A stretch of 64,000 nt of DNA, taken from contig CALLMF010000002.1 of assembly GCA_938006335.1 (NCBI GenBank), forward strand, positions 186,001-250,000, read 5' to 3'. A program made the position numbers and the translations under genes. Under the pieces are notes generated by a model. The model was given only the letters and a program-made list of their open reading frames with translations. It was not told the origin of the DNA and did no database searches. The first letter of the stretch is position 1, and each line of letters starts with the position of its first letter. Positions 34,432 through 42,197 of the stretch are shown here, one piece after another. The DNA is from an uncultured Granulosicoccaceae bacterium. GTDB taxonomy: Bacteria > Pseudomonadota > Gammaproteobacteria > Granulosicoccales > Granulosicoccaceae.

Positions 34432-35787
34432 GTGAAGGACACTCCAGATCAGTCAGGCATTGGTGTGTTGGGCGTGGTGCGTCTAGGGCTTGTGCAGACC
34501 GCGCTCGGGGCCATTATCGTATTGACGACATCCACGATCAATCGTGTGATGGCTGTAGAGCTGGCACTGCCCGCGCTGGTTCCGGGCTTTCTGGTTGGTC
34601 TGCACTACGCCATCCAGATCACGCGCCCGCGTCTTGGCTACGGCTCCGACCGGGGAGGGCGACGCACGCCCTGGATCATCGGTGGCATGGCGACGCTTGC
34701 CGCTGGCGGCGCACTCGCGGCAGTAGCAACTGCACTGGCATCCGTACATCTCGTTGCCGGCTTGCTGCTCGCCTTGTTTGCCTTTGTACTGGTCGGACTC
34801 GGTGTCGGCTGTGCGGGTACTTCATTGCTGGTATTGCTGGCCAAATCCGTAACGGATCGCTACCGCGGCGCGGCTGCCAGCACCTTGTGGATCATGATGA
34901 TCGTTGGCTTCATCGTGACCACCGTGATAGCCGGCAAGCACCTTGACCCCTTCAGCTACGAACGCTTGATCCTCGTGAGCTCTACTGTCTCGGCAATCGC
35001 CTTCGTAGTGACCTGCCTCGCGGTGTGGGGCATCGAAACACGCGGACAGCTGATCGGCGTGGTATCGCCGCAGGAAGCTCCGGACGCGCCGCCGTTTCGG
35101 GAAGCCCTCGCTGCCGTCTGGAAGGAAGCCGAGTCACGTCGTTTCGCGATTTTCGTTTTCGTCTCGATGCTCGCCTACAGTGCGCAGGATCTGATTCTCG
35201 AGCCATTCGCTGGCGCAGTCTTCATGATGACGCCAGGCGAATCAACGCAATTGTCCGGCACACAACACGGTGGCGTGCTGCTCGGCATGCTGCTGGTCGC
35301 CTTCTTTTGCAGCGTGCTTTCAGGCCGCTGGCTCGGATCCTTGCGCCTATGGACACTGGGTGGTTGTGTGGCATCTGCGCTGGTACTCGCAAGTCTTGCG
35401 GTTGGCGGTGTGCTCGGCTCGAGCTTTCCGCTCAAGCCTGCTGTGTTCTGCCTGGGTGTCGCCAATGGTGCGTTTGCCATCGGAGCGATCGGTTCGATGA
35501 TGGAACTCGTCGGGCGAGGGCAGAAGCAGCGAGAAGGATTACGCATGGGTCTCTGGGGTGCTGCCCAGGCCATTGCGTTTGGTCTTGCAGGTCTGATGGC
35601 CACACTGGTTGTTGATGCAGCGCGTCTCGTGCTGGGTGACGTGACGCTGGCTTACGCCACCGTGTTTGCCTTGCAGGCGGCCTTCTTCATCTATGCGGCC
35701 TTACTTGCCAGACGCGTCTACGCGCCTGAAACACCCGAGAAGCGCGGGGAGTTTTCGGTCGGACGCATGGCGCTCGAGCTCGAATAA
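34432..35787 (+). CDS. PucC-family (BCD family) MFS protein between bchG and bchP
   Basis: 451-residue polytopic membrane protein of the PucC/LhaA branch, about 12 hydrophobic segments. It occupies the place of the orf428/bch2 gene between bchG and bchP in Rhodobacter. Visible family features are RLGLVQTALGAIIVLTTSTI, RPRLGYGSDRGGRRTPWIIG and SAQDLILEPFAGAVF. It may help move or place newly made bacteriochlorophyll; the role is inferred. GTG 34432 follows AAAGAGGT by about 9 bases. Confidence 0.88.
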   Translation: MKDTPDQSGIGVLGVVRLGLVQTALGAIIVLTTSTINRVMAVELALPALVPGFLVGLHYAIQITRPRLGYGSDRGGRRTPWIIGGMATLAAGGALAAVATALASVHLVAGLLLALFAFVLVGLGVGCAGTSLLVLLAKSVTDRYRGAAASTLWIMMIVGFIVTTVIAGKHLDPFSYERLILVSSTVSAIAFVVTCLAVWGIETRGQLIGVVSPQEAPDAPPFREALAAVWKEAESRRFAIFVFVSMLAYSAQDLILEPFAGAVFMMTPGESTQLSGTQHGGVLLGMLLVAFFCSVLSGRWLGSLRLWTLGGCVASALVLASLAVGGVLGSSFPLKPAVFCLGVANGAFAIGAIGSMMELVGRGQKQREGLRMGLWGAAQAIAFGLAGLMATLVVDAARLVLGDVTLAYATVFALQAAFFIYAALLARRVYAPETPEKRGEFSVGRMALELE

Positions 35788-35803
35788 CAGACGGATGACA
35801 TCG

Positions 35804-37033
35804 ATGAACAATGCTGCGGATGTACCGACCTATGATGTCGTCGTCGTAGGCGGAGGGCCCGCGGGTGCGACCGCATCACATCGCCTCGCGCAGCAAGGGC
35901 ACCATGTCCTTCTGCTCGATCGGGCGGGTCGCATCAAACCCTGCGGTGGTGCTGTGCCACCTCAGTTGCTGGCTGACTTCGATGTGCCTCGTTCGGTACT
36001 GGAAGCGGAGATCAGCGGCGCGCGCATGGTCTCGCCGAGCTCGCGTGTCGTGGACATGCCGATTCCGGATGGCTTTGTCGGCATGGTGGATCGAGGGCAT
36101 TTTGATGAATGGCTACGGTGCCGCGCTGCAGACGCTGGCGCCTTCCGCGCCACCGGCAGTTTCCAGTCGTTGGTTGAGTCAGACGGCGAGTACATCGAGA
36201 TCGAATACCAGCCTGGCCCCCATGGTCAGCCCACATCGGAAGCGACCCAACGCGTTCGAGCACGCTATGTGATTGGTGCTGACGGAGCACGTTCACGTGT
36301 CGGCAAGCAATCCGTCCCCGGTGCATCACGCCCCAACACCGTATTCGCCTACCACGAGATCGTCGAAACACCGCCAGACGCCGGCAGCGATGGCGCCAGA
36401 ATCGATCCCGAGCGCTGCGACGTGATCTACGACGGCAGACTTTCGCCCGACTTCTACAGTTGGGTGTTTCCTCACGGCAAGACACTGAGCATAGGTACCG
36501 GAACCGCAGTCAACGGCTTTTCCATCCGTGGCGCTGTAAAGACGCTGCGAGAGGAACTAGGTCTTGCCGATGCGCGAACCGTACGTACAGAAGGCGCCCC
36601 GATTCCGATGAAGCCCCTGAAACGCTGGGACGATGGCAAGCATGTGTTGCTATGCGGTGATGCGGCAGGCGTTGTCGCGCCGGCCTCCGGGGAGGGCATC
36701 TACTATGCAATGGCATGTGGTGATGTTGCCGCGAACAGCGTGGGCGAGGCCTTGCGTGTCGGCCACGCGGCACCCTTGCGTCGCGCTCGCTCGGCATTTC
36801 TGCGCAAGCACGGACGTGTGTTCATGGTGCTCGGTATCATGCAGCGCTTCTGGTATTGCAACGACAAGCGGCGTGAGCGTTTCGTGACGATGTGCAAGGA
36901 CGATGATGTGCAACGCCTCACCTGGGAGTCCTATTTGAACAAACGTATCGTGTGGAAGGATCCACTCGCGCATGTGCGCGTGTTCTTGAAGGACGTCGCC
37001 CACCTGCTCGGTTTGAGACGAGCAACTGACTGA
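35804..37033 (+). CDS. bchP: Geranylgeranyl reductase
   Basis: 409-residue FAD-dependent reductase that reduces the geranylgeranyl tail of bacteriochlorophyll to phytyl. FAD-binding motif VVVGGGPAGATASHRLA is near the N-terminus. PCGGAVPPQLL, VIGADGARSRVG, and LLCGDAAGVVAPASGEGIYYAM complete the family pattern. ATG 35804 is favoured; ATG 35795 is three codons upstream. The C-terminal ~50 residues are basic. It is followed 3 bases later by tspO. Confidence 0.95.
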   Translation: MNNAADVPTYDVVVVGGGPAGATASHRLAQQGHHVLLLDRAGRIKPCGGAVPPQLLADFDVPRSVLEAEISGARMVSPSSRVVDMPIPDGFVGMVDRGHFDEWLRCRAADAGAFRATGSFQSLVESDGEYIEIEYQPGPHGQPTSEATQRVRARYVIGADGARSRVGKQSVPGASRPNTVFAYHEIVETPPDAGSDGARIDPERCDVIYDGRLSPDFYSWVFPHGKTLSIGTGTAVNGFSIRGAVKTLREELGLADARTVRTEGAPIPMKPLKRWDDGKHVLLCGDAAGVVAPASGEGIYYAMACGDVAANSVGEALRVGHAAPLRRARSAFLRKHGRVFMVLGIMQRFWYCNDKRRERFVTMCKDDDVQRLTWESYLNKRIVWKDPLAHVRVFLKDVAHLLGLRRATD

Positions 37034-37036
37034 CGT

Positions 37037-37516
37037 ATGCGTATCTGGCTTCCGTATATCCTGACCACCGTAGCGATGGTGGTGGTGGCGCTGGCCGGCA
37101 TGTCCGCCACCGATATCGGGGACTGGTACCGCAATCTCAACAAACCATCGTGGCAACCGCCCGACTGGGCCTTTGGCCCGGCCTGGACAACCATCTACGT
37201 CTGTATCGTCGCAGCCGTCGGTATGGCATGGAATGTTGCCGAGCCAGGTCAGCGCATGACCCTGCTCGTCGTGCTCGGGGTGAACCTCGGCTTGAACATC
37301 CTGTGGAGCTACATGTTCTTCGCCTGGCGTCGACCCGACTGGGCCTTGATCGAGGTCGCGTTCCTTTGGCTTTCGATCATTGCATTGATGGTCGTGCTTT
37401 ATGGCATGCGCCCGGTGTCCGGGTGGCTGATGCTTCCCTACCTGGTGTGGGTGACGTTTGCATCGGTTCTGACCGCCACCATCGTCAAGCTCAATCCGGC
37501 CTTCGGCAGTTCGTGA
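37037..37516 (+). CDS. tspO: TspO/MBR-family membrane protein
   Basis: 159-residue protein with five membrane helices. TspO signatures are WYRNLNKPSWQPPDWAFGPAWTT (as two parts around the PSW-PP core) and NLGLNILWSYMFF. TspO (CrtK in Rhodobacter) binds porphyrins and acts as an outer-membrane regulator of photosynthesis gene expression and tetrapyrrole export. Its stop TGA overlaps the GTG of bciB. Position after bchP differs from the Rhodobacter crtI-crtB-tspO order. Confidence 0.94.
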   Translation: MRIWLPYILTTVAMVVVALAGMSATDIGDWYRNLNKPSWQPPDWAFGPAWTTIYVCIVAAVGMAWNVAEPGQRMTLLVVLGVNLGLNILWSYMFFAWRRPDWALIEVAFLWLSIIALMVVLYGMRPVSGWLMLPYLVWVTFASVLTATIVKLNPAFGSS

Positions 37517-38787
37517 ACGCGTCGGTGTTGCCCGATGCCGTATTGGCACCACCGGTCGCGCGAAGTCTGTGTACCGATTGCGGGGTGTCTAGATCCGCGG
37601 AGCCACAACGGTGCGCAAGCGCTTGTCAGTTCATCAAGCCGAACTACGCGGCAGCTGAGCGACGTGTTCACGGGCGTGAGAGAAACCGGGCACACGACGA
37701 CGAGCTCTACTTCGGCGTCCACAGACAGCTACATGCTGCGCGCCTCAACAGTCCAGCCCCCGGCGCACAATGGACAGGTATCACCACCCGCATTGCAGAA
37801 CGCCTGTTGGAAACCGGGCAGGTCGATGCCGTACTGACCGTTGCGGCAGAACCGGGCGACCGCTGGCGGCCAAGACCCGTATGCGTTACGGATCCTGCCG
37901 ATCTTGCTGCCTGTCGCGGCATGCGCATGGGCTACGCGCCACTGCTGGCCTTGCTGGAACCTGCGCTGGACGCAGGCCATCGCCGCCTCGCGGTGGTCGC
38001 CATTCCCTGTCAGGTATACGCCTTGCGTGCGCTCGAAGTCGAGTTGAAGGCGGCAAACAAGCTTGAAGCCTTGACCGTCATCGGCATTCCATGCTCGGAC
38101 AACACGAGCACCGAGAACTTTCACGGCTTTCTCGAACGACTGACCAGCGAACCGGACACGGTGTCGTATCTCGAATTTCGTACCGACTACCACGTCGAGC
38201 TTCGTTTTGACGATGGCAGCCAGAAGCTCATACCGTTTCTCAAGCTGCCATTGTCGGACCTGCCTCAGGACTTCTTTCCGACCACCTGCAAGACCTGTGT
38301 CGACTACGTCAACGCGCTTGCGGATCTCACCGTCGGTTACATGGGGGGCGATGGACAACAGTGGTTGATCGTGCGCAATGCGCGTGGCCAGGAACTCGTG
38401 GACCTGCTTGCTGATGAAATCACGCTCGACACCCCAGTGTCGAAAGGCAAGCGCCGTTCAAGCGTTGCAGGCTTTATCGACAACACGCGACTTGCCGCTG
38501 GCGGTCTGCCGCTGCGGCGCATGCCAAATTGGTTGCGTCCTGTGATGGCCTGGCTGATGCCCAGGCTCGGGCCGAAGGGGCTCGAATTTGCGCGCGCGCG
38601 CGTGGAAATGAAAGCCGCCGAAAGTATCCTGCATCTACGCAGGCTGCACCCTCGCCGTATTCGCAGCATGGTCCCGGACTTTATCTGGCAACAAGTGCAC
38701 GGCTACGACATCAAGCCGTCAGCAGACGAACGCATCTCCCGGGTATCCGAGAGCGCTGACAGGGGGACAGAGACCCGTGTCCAATAA
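37513..38787 (+). CDS. bciB: Divinyl (proto)chlorophyllide 8-vinyl reductase, ferredoxin type (BciB)
   Basis: 424-residue FrhB-like flavin/iron-sulfur protein. N-terminal Cys motif LCTDCGVSRSAEPQRCASAC, VVAIPCQVYALRAL, VIGIPCSDNTSTENF and CKTCVDYVNALADL provide ligands expected for two [4Fe-4S] clusters, as in BciB. The reaction reduces the C8 vinyl group to ethyl with ferredoxin electrons. The GTG start overlaps the tspO stop (GTGA). No bciA or bchJ is visible here. Other F420-hydrogenase-beta-like proteins share the fold, but the context makes BciB the best call. Confidence 0.88.
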   Translation: MNASVLPDAVLAPPVARSLCTDCGVSRSAEPQRCASACQFIKPNYAAAERRVHGRERNRAHDDELYFGVHRQLHAARLNSPAPGAQWTGITTRIAERLLETGQVDAVLTVAAEPGDRWRPRPVCVTDPADLAACRGMRMGYAPLLALLEPALDAGHRRLAVVAIPCQVYALRALEVELKAANKLEALTVIGIPCSDNTSTENFHGFLERLTSEPDTVSYLEFRTDYHVELRFDDGSQKLIPFLKLPLSDLPQDFFPTTCKTCVDYVNALADLTVGYMGGDGQQWLIVRNARGQELVDLLADEITLDTPVSKGKRRSSVAGFIDNTRLAAGGLPLRRMPNWLRPVMAWLMPRLGPKGLEFARARVEMKAAESILHLRRLHPRRIRSMVPDFIWQQVHGYDIKPSADERISRVSESADRGTETRVQ

Positions 38788-38908
38788 CTGGTTTGCGCTG
38801 CTTGAGCTGTTACTGGTATTCGGAGCGGTGTTCGGCTTCGGCTGGCACCAACTGCGTGATTTGAAAAAGTACAAGGACAAGAGCCCGGAGGCCGATGATG
38901 ACGCCTGA
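38777..38908 (+). CDS. 43-aa single-pass membrane protein between bciB and orf101
   Basis: Small frame of 43 codons starting at GTG 38777 inside the end of bciB (11-base overlap) and ending at 38908. One membrane helix (ALLELLLVFGAVFGFGWHQL) is followed by a charged tail, RDLKKYKDKSPEADDDA. The overlap with genes on both sides and the helix-plus-lysine-rich-tail design argue for a real gene in this tightly packed operon. No function known; it resembles small subunits or assembly factors of membrane complexes in general shape only. Confidence 0.62.
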   Translation: MSNNWFALLELLLVFGAVFGFGWHQLRDLKKYKDKSPEADDDA

Positions 38909-39203
38909 GCTCTTGTGGTCTGGTGTGTGGTCTGAAGGCCGACTCATCGATGTAATGCTTGCCTTGGTCGCCGTGGAGGTGCTGGTGGTCGCGGTCATGC
39001 GGCAACGCAAGCGTCGTGGCCCGCCGATGCTGCCGTTCCTGTGCAACGTGCTCGCAGGCGCGTGCCTGATGCTCGCTCTGCGCGAGGCGTTTCACGCGCA
39101 GTCGATCCCCTTGATTCTCGTTCTGGTCAGTGCCTCAGGCCTGTTTCATCTTCTTGATCTGTATTTTCGCTGGGTTCGCCCATCGGCAGGAGTACGCACA
39201 TGA
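38898..39203 (+). CDS. 101-aa membrane protein upstream of crtI
   Basis: About 101 residues with three likely membrane helices (VMLALVAVEVLVVAVM; LPFLCNVLAGACLMLALREA; IPLILVLVSASGLFHLLDLY) and a basic loop RQRKRRGPP. GGAGG at 38887-38891 is a strong ribosome site for ATG 38898 (ATG 38895 is one codon upstream). It overlaps the 43-aa gene by 11 bases, and its stop overlaps the crtI ATG as ATGA, so synthesis is tied to CrtI. No family recognised. Confidence 0.8.
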   Translation: MTPELLWSGVWSEGRLIDVMLALVAVEVLVVAVMRQRKRRGPPMLPFLCNVLAGACLMLALREAFHAQSIPLILVLVSASGLFHLLDLYFRWVRPSAGVRT

Positions 39204-40708
39204 GCGAGGCTGACGAAAACCCTGTCAAGTCACGCGCGATTGTTATCGGCAGCGGCTTTGGCGGACTGGCGGCAGCGGTACGACTGGGCGCGCGTGGTTA
39301 CGACGTCACGGTGCTGGAGCGACTTGACGCCCCAGGTGGGCGTGCCTATGTGCATCGACAGGACGGCTTCACCTTTGATGCGGGTCCGACGATCATCACC
39401 GTGCCCTTCGTGCTGGAAGAGCTCTGGGAGCTCTGTGGCAAGAACATGCACGACCATGTTGATCTGCGTTCACTGTCGCCGTTCTACCGCATCCGCTTTG
39501 ACGACGGTAGCCACTTTGACTACAGCGCGGACATCGACGACATGGAGCGCGAAATCGCCCGCTTCAATCCGGATGATGTCGCCGGTTATCGCCGTTTACT
39601 CGAAGTCAGCGAGCGCACCTACAAGATCGGTTTCGAAGGTCTTGTCTCGGTATCGTTTCACTCGGTATGGACGATGATAAGGGTCCTGCCCGGACTCGTG
39701 CTCACGCAGTTCCAGCGATCGGTCTATGGGTTGGTGAGTCGTTACATCAAGCACTCCAAGCTGCGCATGGTGTTCAGCTTTCATCCCTTGCTGGTCGGTG
39801 GCAATCCGTTCTCGACGACGGCGGTATACGCGCTGATCGCACACCTCGAGCGCCGCTTTGGCGTCCACTACACCATCGGCGGTACCGGACGGCTGGTGTC
39901 CGGGCTGGTCGATCTCATCGAAGGGCAGGGTGGTCGCTTGAGATGCGATTGTGATGTCCGCGAGATACTGGTGGAAAACGGAGCCGCCTGTGGTGTCCTA
40001 CTGGCTAACGGAGAGCGCCTTGACGCGGACATCGTCATCTCCAACGCCGACAGTGCCACCACGTACAAGAATCTGCTGCCCGCCCGATATCGCAAACGCT
40101 GGACAGATCGGAAGCTGCGTCGCGCACGCTATTCGATGAGCCTGTTTGTCTGGTATTTCGGTACCGACCGGCAGTACCCGGATGTGCCGCATCACATGAT
40201 CCTGCTCAACAAGCGATACCGCTCCTTGCTGGAAGACATATTCGAGCGCACGGAGTTGACGGACGACTTCAGCCTGTACCTGCATCGTCCTACAGCAAGT
40301 GATCCCTCTCTGGCGCCCGACGGTTGCGATGCCTTCTATGTGCTCGCACCCGTGCCGCATCTCGATGCTGACGTGGACTGGGAATCGAAAGCCGAGCCGT
40401 ATCGTCAGCTGGTGGAAGACTCACTTGCAGATACGGTACTGCCGGATCTCGGCAAACACGTGGTGACGTCACGAACACTCACCCCGATCGACTTTCGTGA
40501 TCGGCTGCGTTCGGTCAAGGGTGCAGCCTTTGGGCTGCAGCCGGTGCTGTTGCAAACCGGATGGTTCCGTCCTCACAACCGAAGTGAAGAGGTCGACAAC
40601 TTGTATCTGGTGGGTGCAGGCACGCACCCTGGTGCCGGCATTCCAGGGGTTCTGAGCTCTGCAAAGGTGCTGGACGAGGTCGTACCCGATCCCGTGGAGC
40701 GACGCTGA
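39200..40708 (+). CDS. crtI: Phytoene desaturase
   Basis: 502-residue FAD-dependent desaturase converting phytoene to neurosporene or lycopene in membranes. Dinucleotide motif AIVIGSGFGGLAAAVRLGA at the N-terminus, then GRAYVHRQDGFTFDAGPTII, and the carotenoid-desaturase C-terminal signature LYLVGAGTHPGAGIPGVLSS. It ends 12 bases before the stop of the convergent kduD-like gene, where photosynthesis genes pause. It overlaps the 101-aa gene at its start. Confidence 0.95.
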   Translation: MSEADENPVKSRAIVIGSGFGGLAAAVRLGARGYDVTVLERLDAPGGRAYVHRQDGFTFDAGPTIITVPFVLEELWELCGKNMHDHVDLRSLSPFYRIRFDDGSHFDYSADIDDMEREIARFNPDDVAGYRRLLEVSERTYKIGFEGLVSVSFHSVWTMIRVLPGLVLTQFQRSVYGLVSRYIKHSKLRMVFSFHPLLVGGNPFSTTAVYALIAHLERRFGVHYTIGGTGRLVSGLVDLIEGQGGRLRCDCDVREILVENGAACGVLLANGERLDADIVISNADSATTYKNLLPARYRKRWTDRKLRRARYSMSLFVWYFGTDRQYPDVPHHMILLNKRYRSLLEDIFERTELTDDFSLYLHRPTASDPSLAPDGCDAFYVLAPVPHLDADVDWESKAEPYRQLVEDSLADTVLPDLGKHVVTSRTLTPIDFRDRLRSVKGAAFGLQPVLLQTGWFRPHNRSEEVDNLYLVGAGTHPGAGIPGVLSSAKVLDEVVPDPVERR

Positions 40709-40720
40709 ACGCGTAATCCA

Positions 40721-41491
40721 TCAGCGCCCCATCCACCCGCCATCGACAGTCACGATGCTGCCGTTCATATAGTCCGAAGCCCGTGACGCAAGAAACACGG
40801 CCGGACCCGCAAAGTCCTCGGGCTCGCCCCAGCGATTGGCTGGAATACGGGCGAGTATCGCGTCGTGTCTCTCTTTGTCGTCCTGCAGTGCCTGTGTGTT
40901 GTTGGTCCTGACGTATCCGGGTGCGATGGCATTGACATTCACACCCTTGCTTGCCCATTCATTGGCAAAGGCCATGGTGAGCTGTGCAATACCACCCTTG
41001 CTCGCGGCATAGCCAGGCACCGAAACACCCCCTTGAAAGCTCAGCAAAGATGCGGTGAAGATGATCTTGCCACTGCCGCGCCCCACCATGCGCTTGCCCA
41101 CCTCGCGAGTGAGTACGAACTGCGCCGAGAGATTCACCTCGATAACCTCGTCCCAGAGTTCGTCCGCATGTTCGACAGCAGGTGCACGTCGTATCATCCC
41201 TGCATTGTTGACGAGGATGTCAATCTCAGGATGTGCGTCGGCGAGCATACGTGTGAACGTAGTCAAGGCGTCCCTGTCCGAGAAATCGCAGGAAAATCCC
41301 GTGAACTGGCGACCCAGCGCTTCAACTGCGCGCCCGACTTCGCTCCCGCTGGATTCGAGTGAAGCGCTCACGCCGACGATATCTGCGCCAGCTTCGGCAA
41401 GGCCTATCGCCATGGCCTGGCCGATGCCACGCTTGCAACCGGTAACCAGCGCGGTCTTGCCAGCCAGATTGAAACTCTGCAATACGGACAT
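40721..41491 (-). CDS. kduD: SDR family oxidoreductase, KduD-like
   Basis: 256-residue SDR closest in pattern to 2-deoxy-D-gluconate 3-dehydrogenase (KduD): FNLAGKTALVTGCKRGIGQAM, VNNAGMIRRAPA, YAASKGGIAQLTMAFANEW, APGYVRTNN and the end GSIVTVDGGWMG. KduD acts in uronate breakdown. No other pectin or alginate genes are near, so the substrate is uncertain. ATG 41491 gives KduD length; the open frame extends upstream through the remnant of a ClpN-like gene. First gene of a non-photosynthetic block inside the cluster. Confidence 0.85.
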   Translation of the reverse strand: MSVLQSFNLAGKTALVTGCKRGIGQAMAIGLAEAGADIVGVSASLESSGSEVGRAVEALGRQFTGFSCDFSDRDALTTFTRMLADAHPEIDILVNNAGMIRRAPAVEHADELWDEVIEVNLSAQFVLTREVGKRMVGRGSGKIIFTASLLSFQGGVSVPGYAASKGGIAQLTMAFANEWASKGVNVNAIAPGYVRTNNTQALQDDKERHDAILARIPANRWGEPEDFAGPAVFLASRASDYMNGSIVTVDGGWMGR

Positions 41492-41715
41492 GGGTGCGGT
41501 TTTGGTAGTGAGGAGCGCACGATGTGCGGGACCCGAAGGAACACTCGCCAGCGAGCACAAGACCTCGGCTCCGGAGAATAGCGTCCCGGTCGTGTTCCCG
41601 GACATATGCCGCAGAAGTTCGCTGCCAGACTCCGTGGCGCATGGCGTTCAGCCGCTTGCATCAGGGAAGACAAGGCCTTCATATCCTGAAATCGCTGTAG
41701 TACACGTTTGAACAT
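41492..41715 (-). pseudogene. Frameshifted, truncated ClpN-like (MFKR...) gene
   Basis: ATG 41713-41715 has a good AGGAG site and begins MFKRVLQRFQDMKALSSLM, followed by QAAERHA. This start is like small proteins with a Clp N-terminal-type repeat that are commonly encoded right after an HTH gene of the type found upstream. The matching frame is then lost. In another frame, GAEVLCSLASVPSGPAHRAL at about 41575-41515 fits the expected continuation, then runs into the kduD start. I read this as a gene broken by one or more frameshifts and truncated at the kduD junction. The family match is from memory, not a search. Confidence 0.45.
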
Positions 41716-41728
41716 GTCTTCTCTCCTG

Positions 41729-41926
41729 CTACTTTCCGAGCCGTCTGTGTGCGGCTTGCTTGGTAACCCCTAGCGCACTCGCAATACGAGACCACGACCA
41801 ACCTTGATTCAGCGCCTCTTTCACCGTGCGGTTTTCAAGATCATCAGCTAGGCGCCTGAGAGCGACGACCGCTTCAAAGGCCGCTTCCGGATTGCTGGGT
41901 GATGGTAGGCGCTTGCCGATTGCCAT
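41729..41926 (-). CDS. Small helix-turn-helix protein
   Basis: 65 residues. A helical N-terminal half (FEAVVALRRLADDLENRTV) is followed by a helix-turn-helix in WSWSRIASALGVTKQAAHRR. Such short HTH proteins are usually paired with a ClpN-like gene; here that partner, 13 bases downstream, is broken. Two palindromes just upstream of its ATG could be its own operators. It is probably a DNA-binding regulator; the target beyond itself is unknown. Confidence 0.8.
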   Translation of the reverse strand: MAIGKRLPSPSNPEAAFEAVVALRRLADDLENRTVKEALNQGWSWSRIASALGVTKQAAHRRLGK

Positions 41927-41934
41927 GGATGCAG

Positions 41935-41948
41935 TTTACTTGAGTAAA
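41935..41948 (-). promoter_or_regulatory. Palindrome TTTACT-TG-AGTAAA before the HTH gene
   Basis: Perfect 6-bp arms around a 2-base centre, 9 bases upstream of the HTH ATG. Location over the likely promoter or ribosome-binding region suggests autoregulation by the 65-aa HTH protein. Confidence 0.4.
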
Positions 41949-41955
41949 TTTAGCG

Positions 41956-41973
41956 CGTCAGCATATGTTGACG
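41956..41973. promoter_or_regulatory. 18-base imperfect palindrome, possible operator
   Basis: CGTCAGCATATGTTGACG: 16 of 18 bases are symmetric around CATATG. It lies 30 bases upstream of the HTH gene. It may be a second regulator site or promoter element for either direction. Confidence 0.3.
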
Positions 41974-42105
41974 ATATCTGAGCTCACTGAACTGGAGGAA
42001 GTCGATGCGTCCCGGCGCGCACTAACTGGGCAGATGCTGCAAGGCATGTGGGTTGATCATGTTTCAGCGTTCTTTAACAAGCGCTACCTCAGAAAAATTC
42101 AGTAA
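41965..42105 (+). CDS. Possible 46-aa small ORF
   Basis: Open frame of 46 codons from ATG 41965 within the 271-base gap between the HTH and HNH genes. The product, starting MLTISELTELEEVDASRRAL, is mostly polar and helical; no family recognised. The start sits inside a palindrome and lacks a clear ribosome site, so it may be chance or a leftover of a disrupted gene. The rest of the gap is AT-rich (around 42105-42130) and probably holds the HNH promoter. Confidence 0.2.
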   Translation: MLTISELTELEEVDASRRALTGQMLQGMWVDHVSAFFNKRYLRKIQ

Positions 42106-42197
42106 CTGTATATATTTACTGTTATGTAACGTGTTGTAGCTGACTTCCAAGCAGCACTCACGTAGCCTTGAGTTGTGGCTAACAAGGAGATCTGCCC

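Noticed and set aside
36650-37552. 300-codon minus-strand frame opposite bchP and tspO
   Set aside because: It is antisense to two confident genes, His-rich and without any domain signature.
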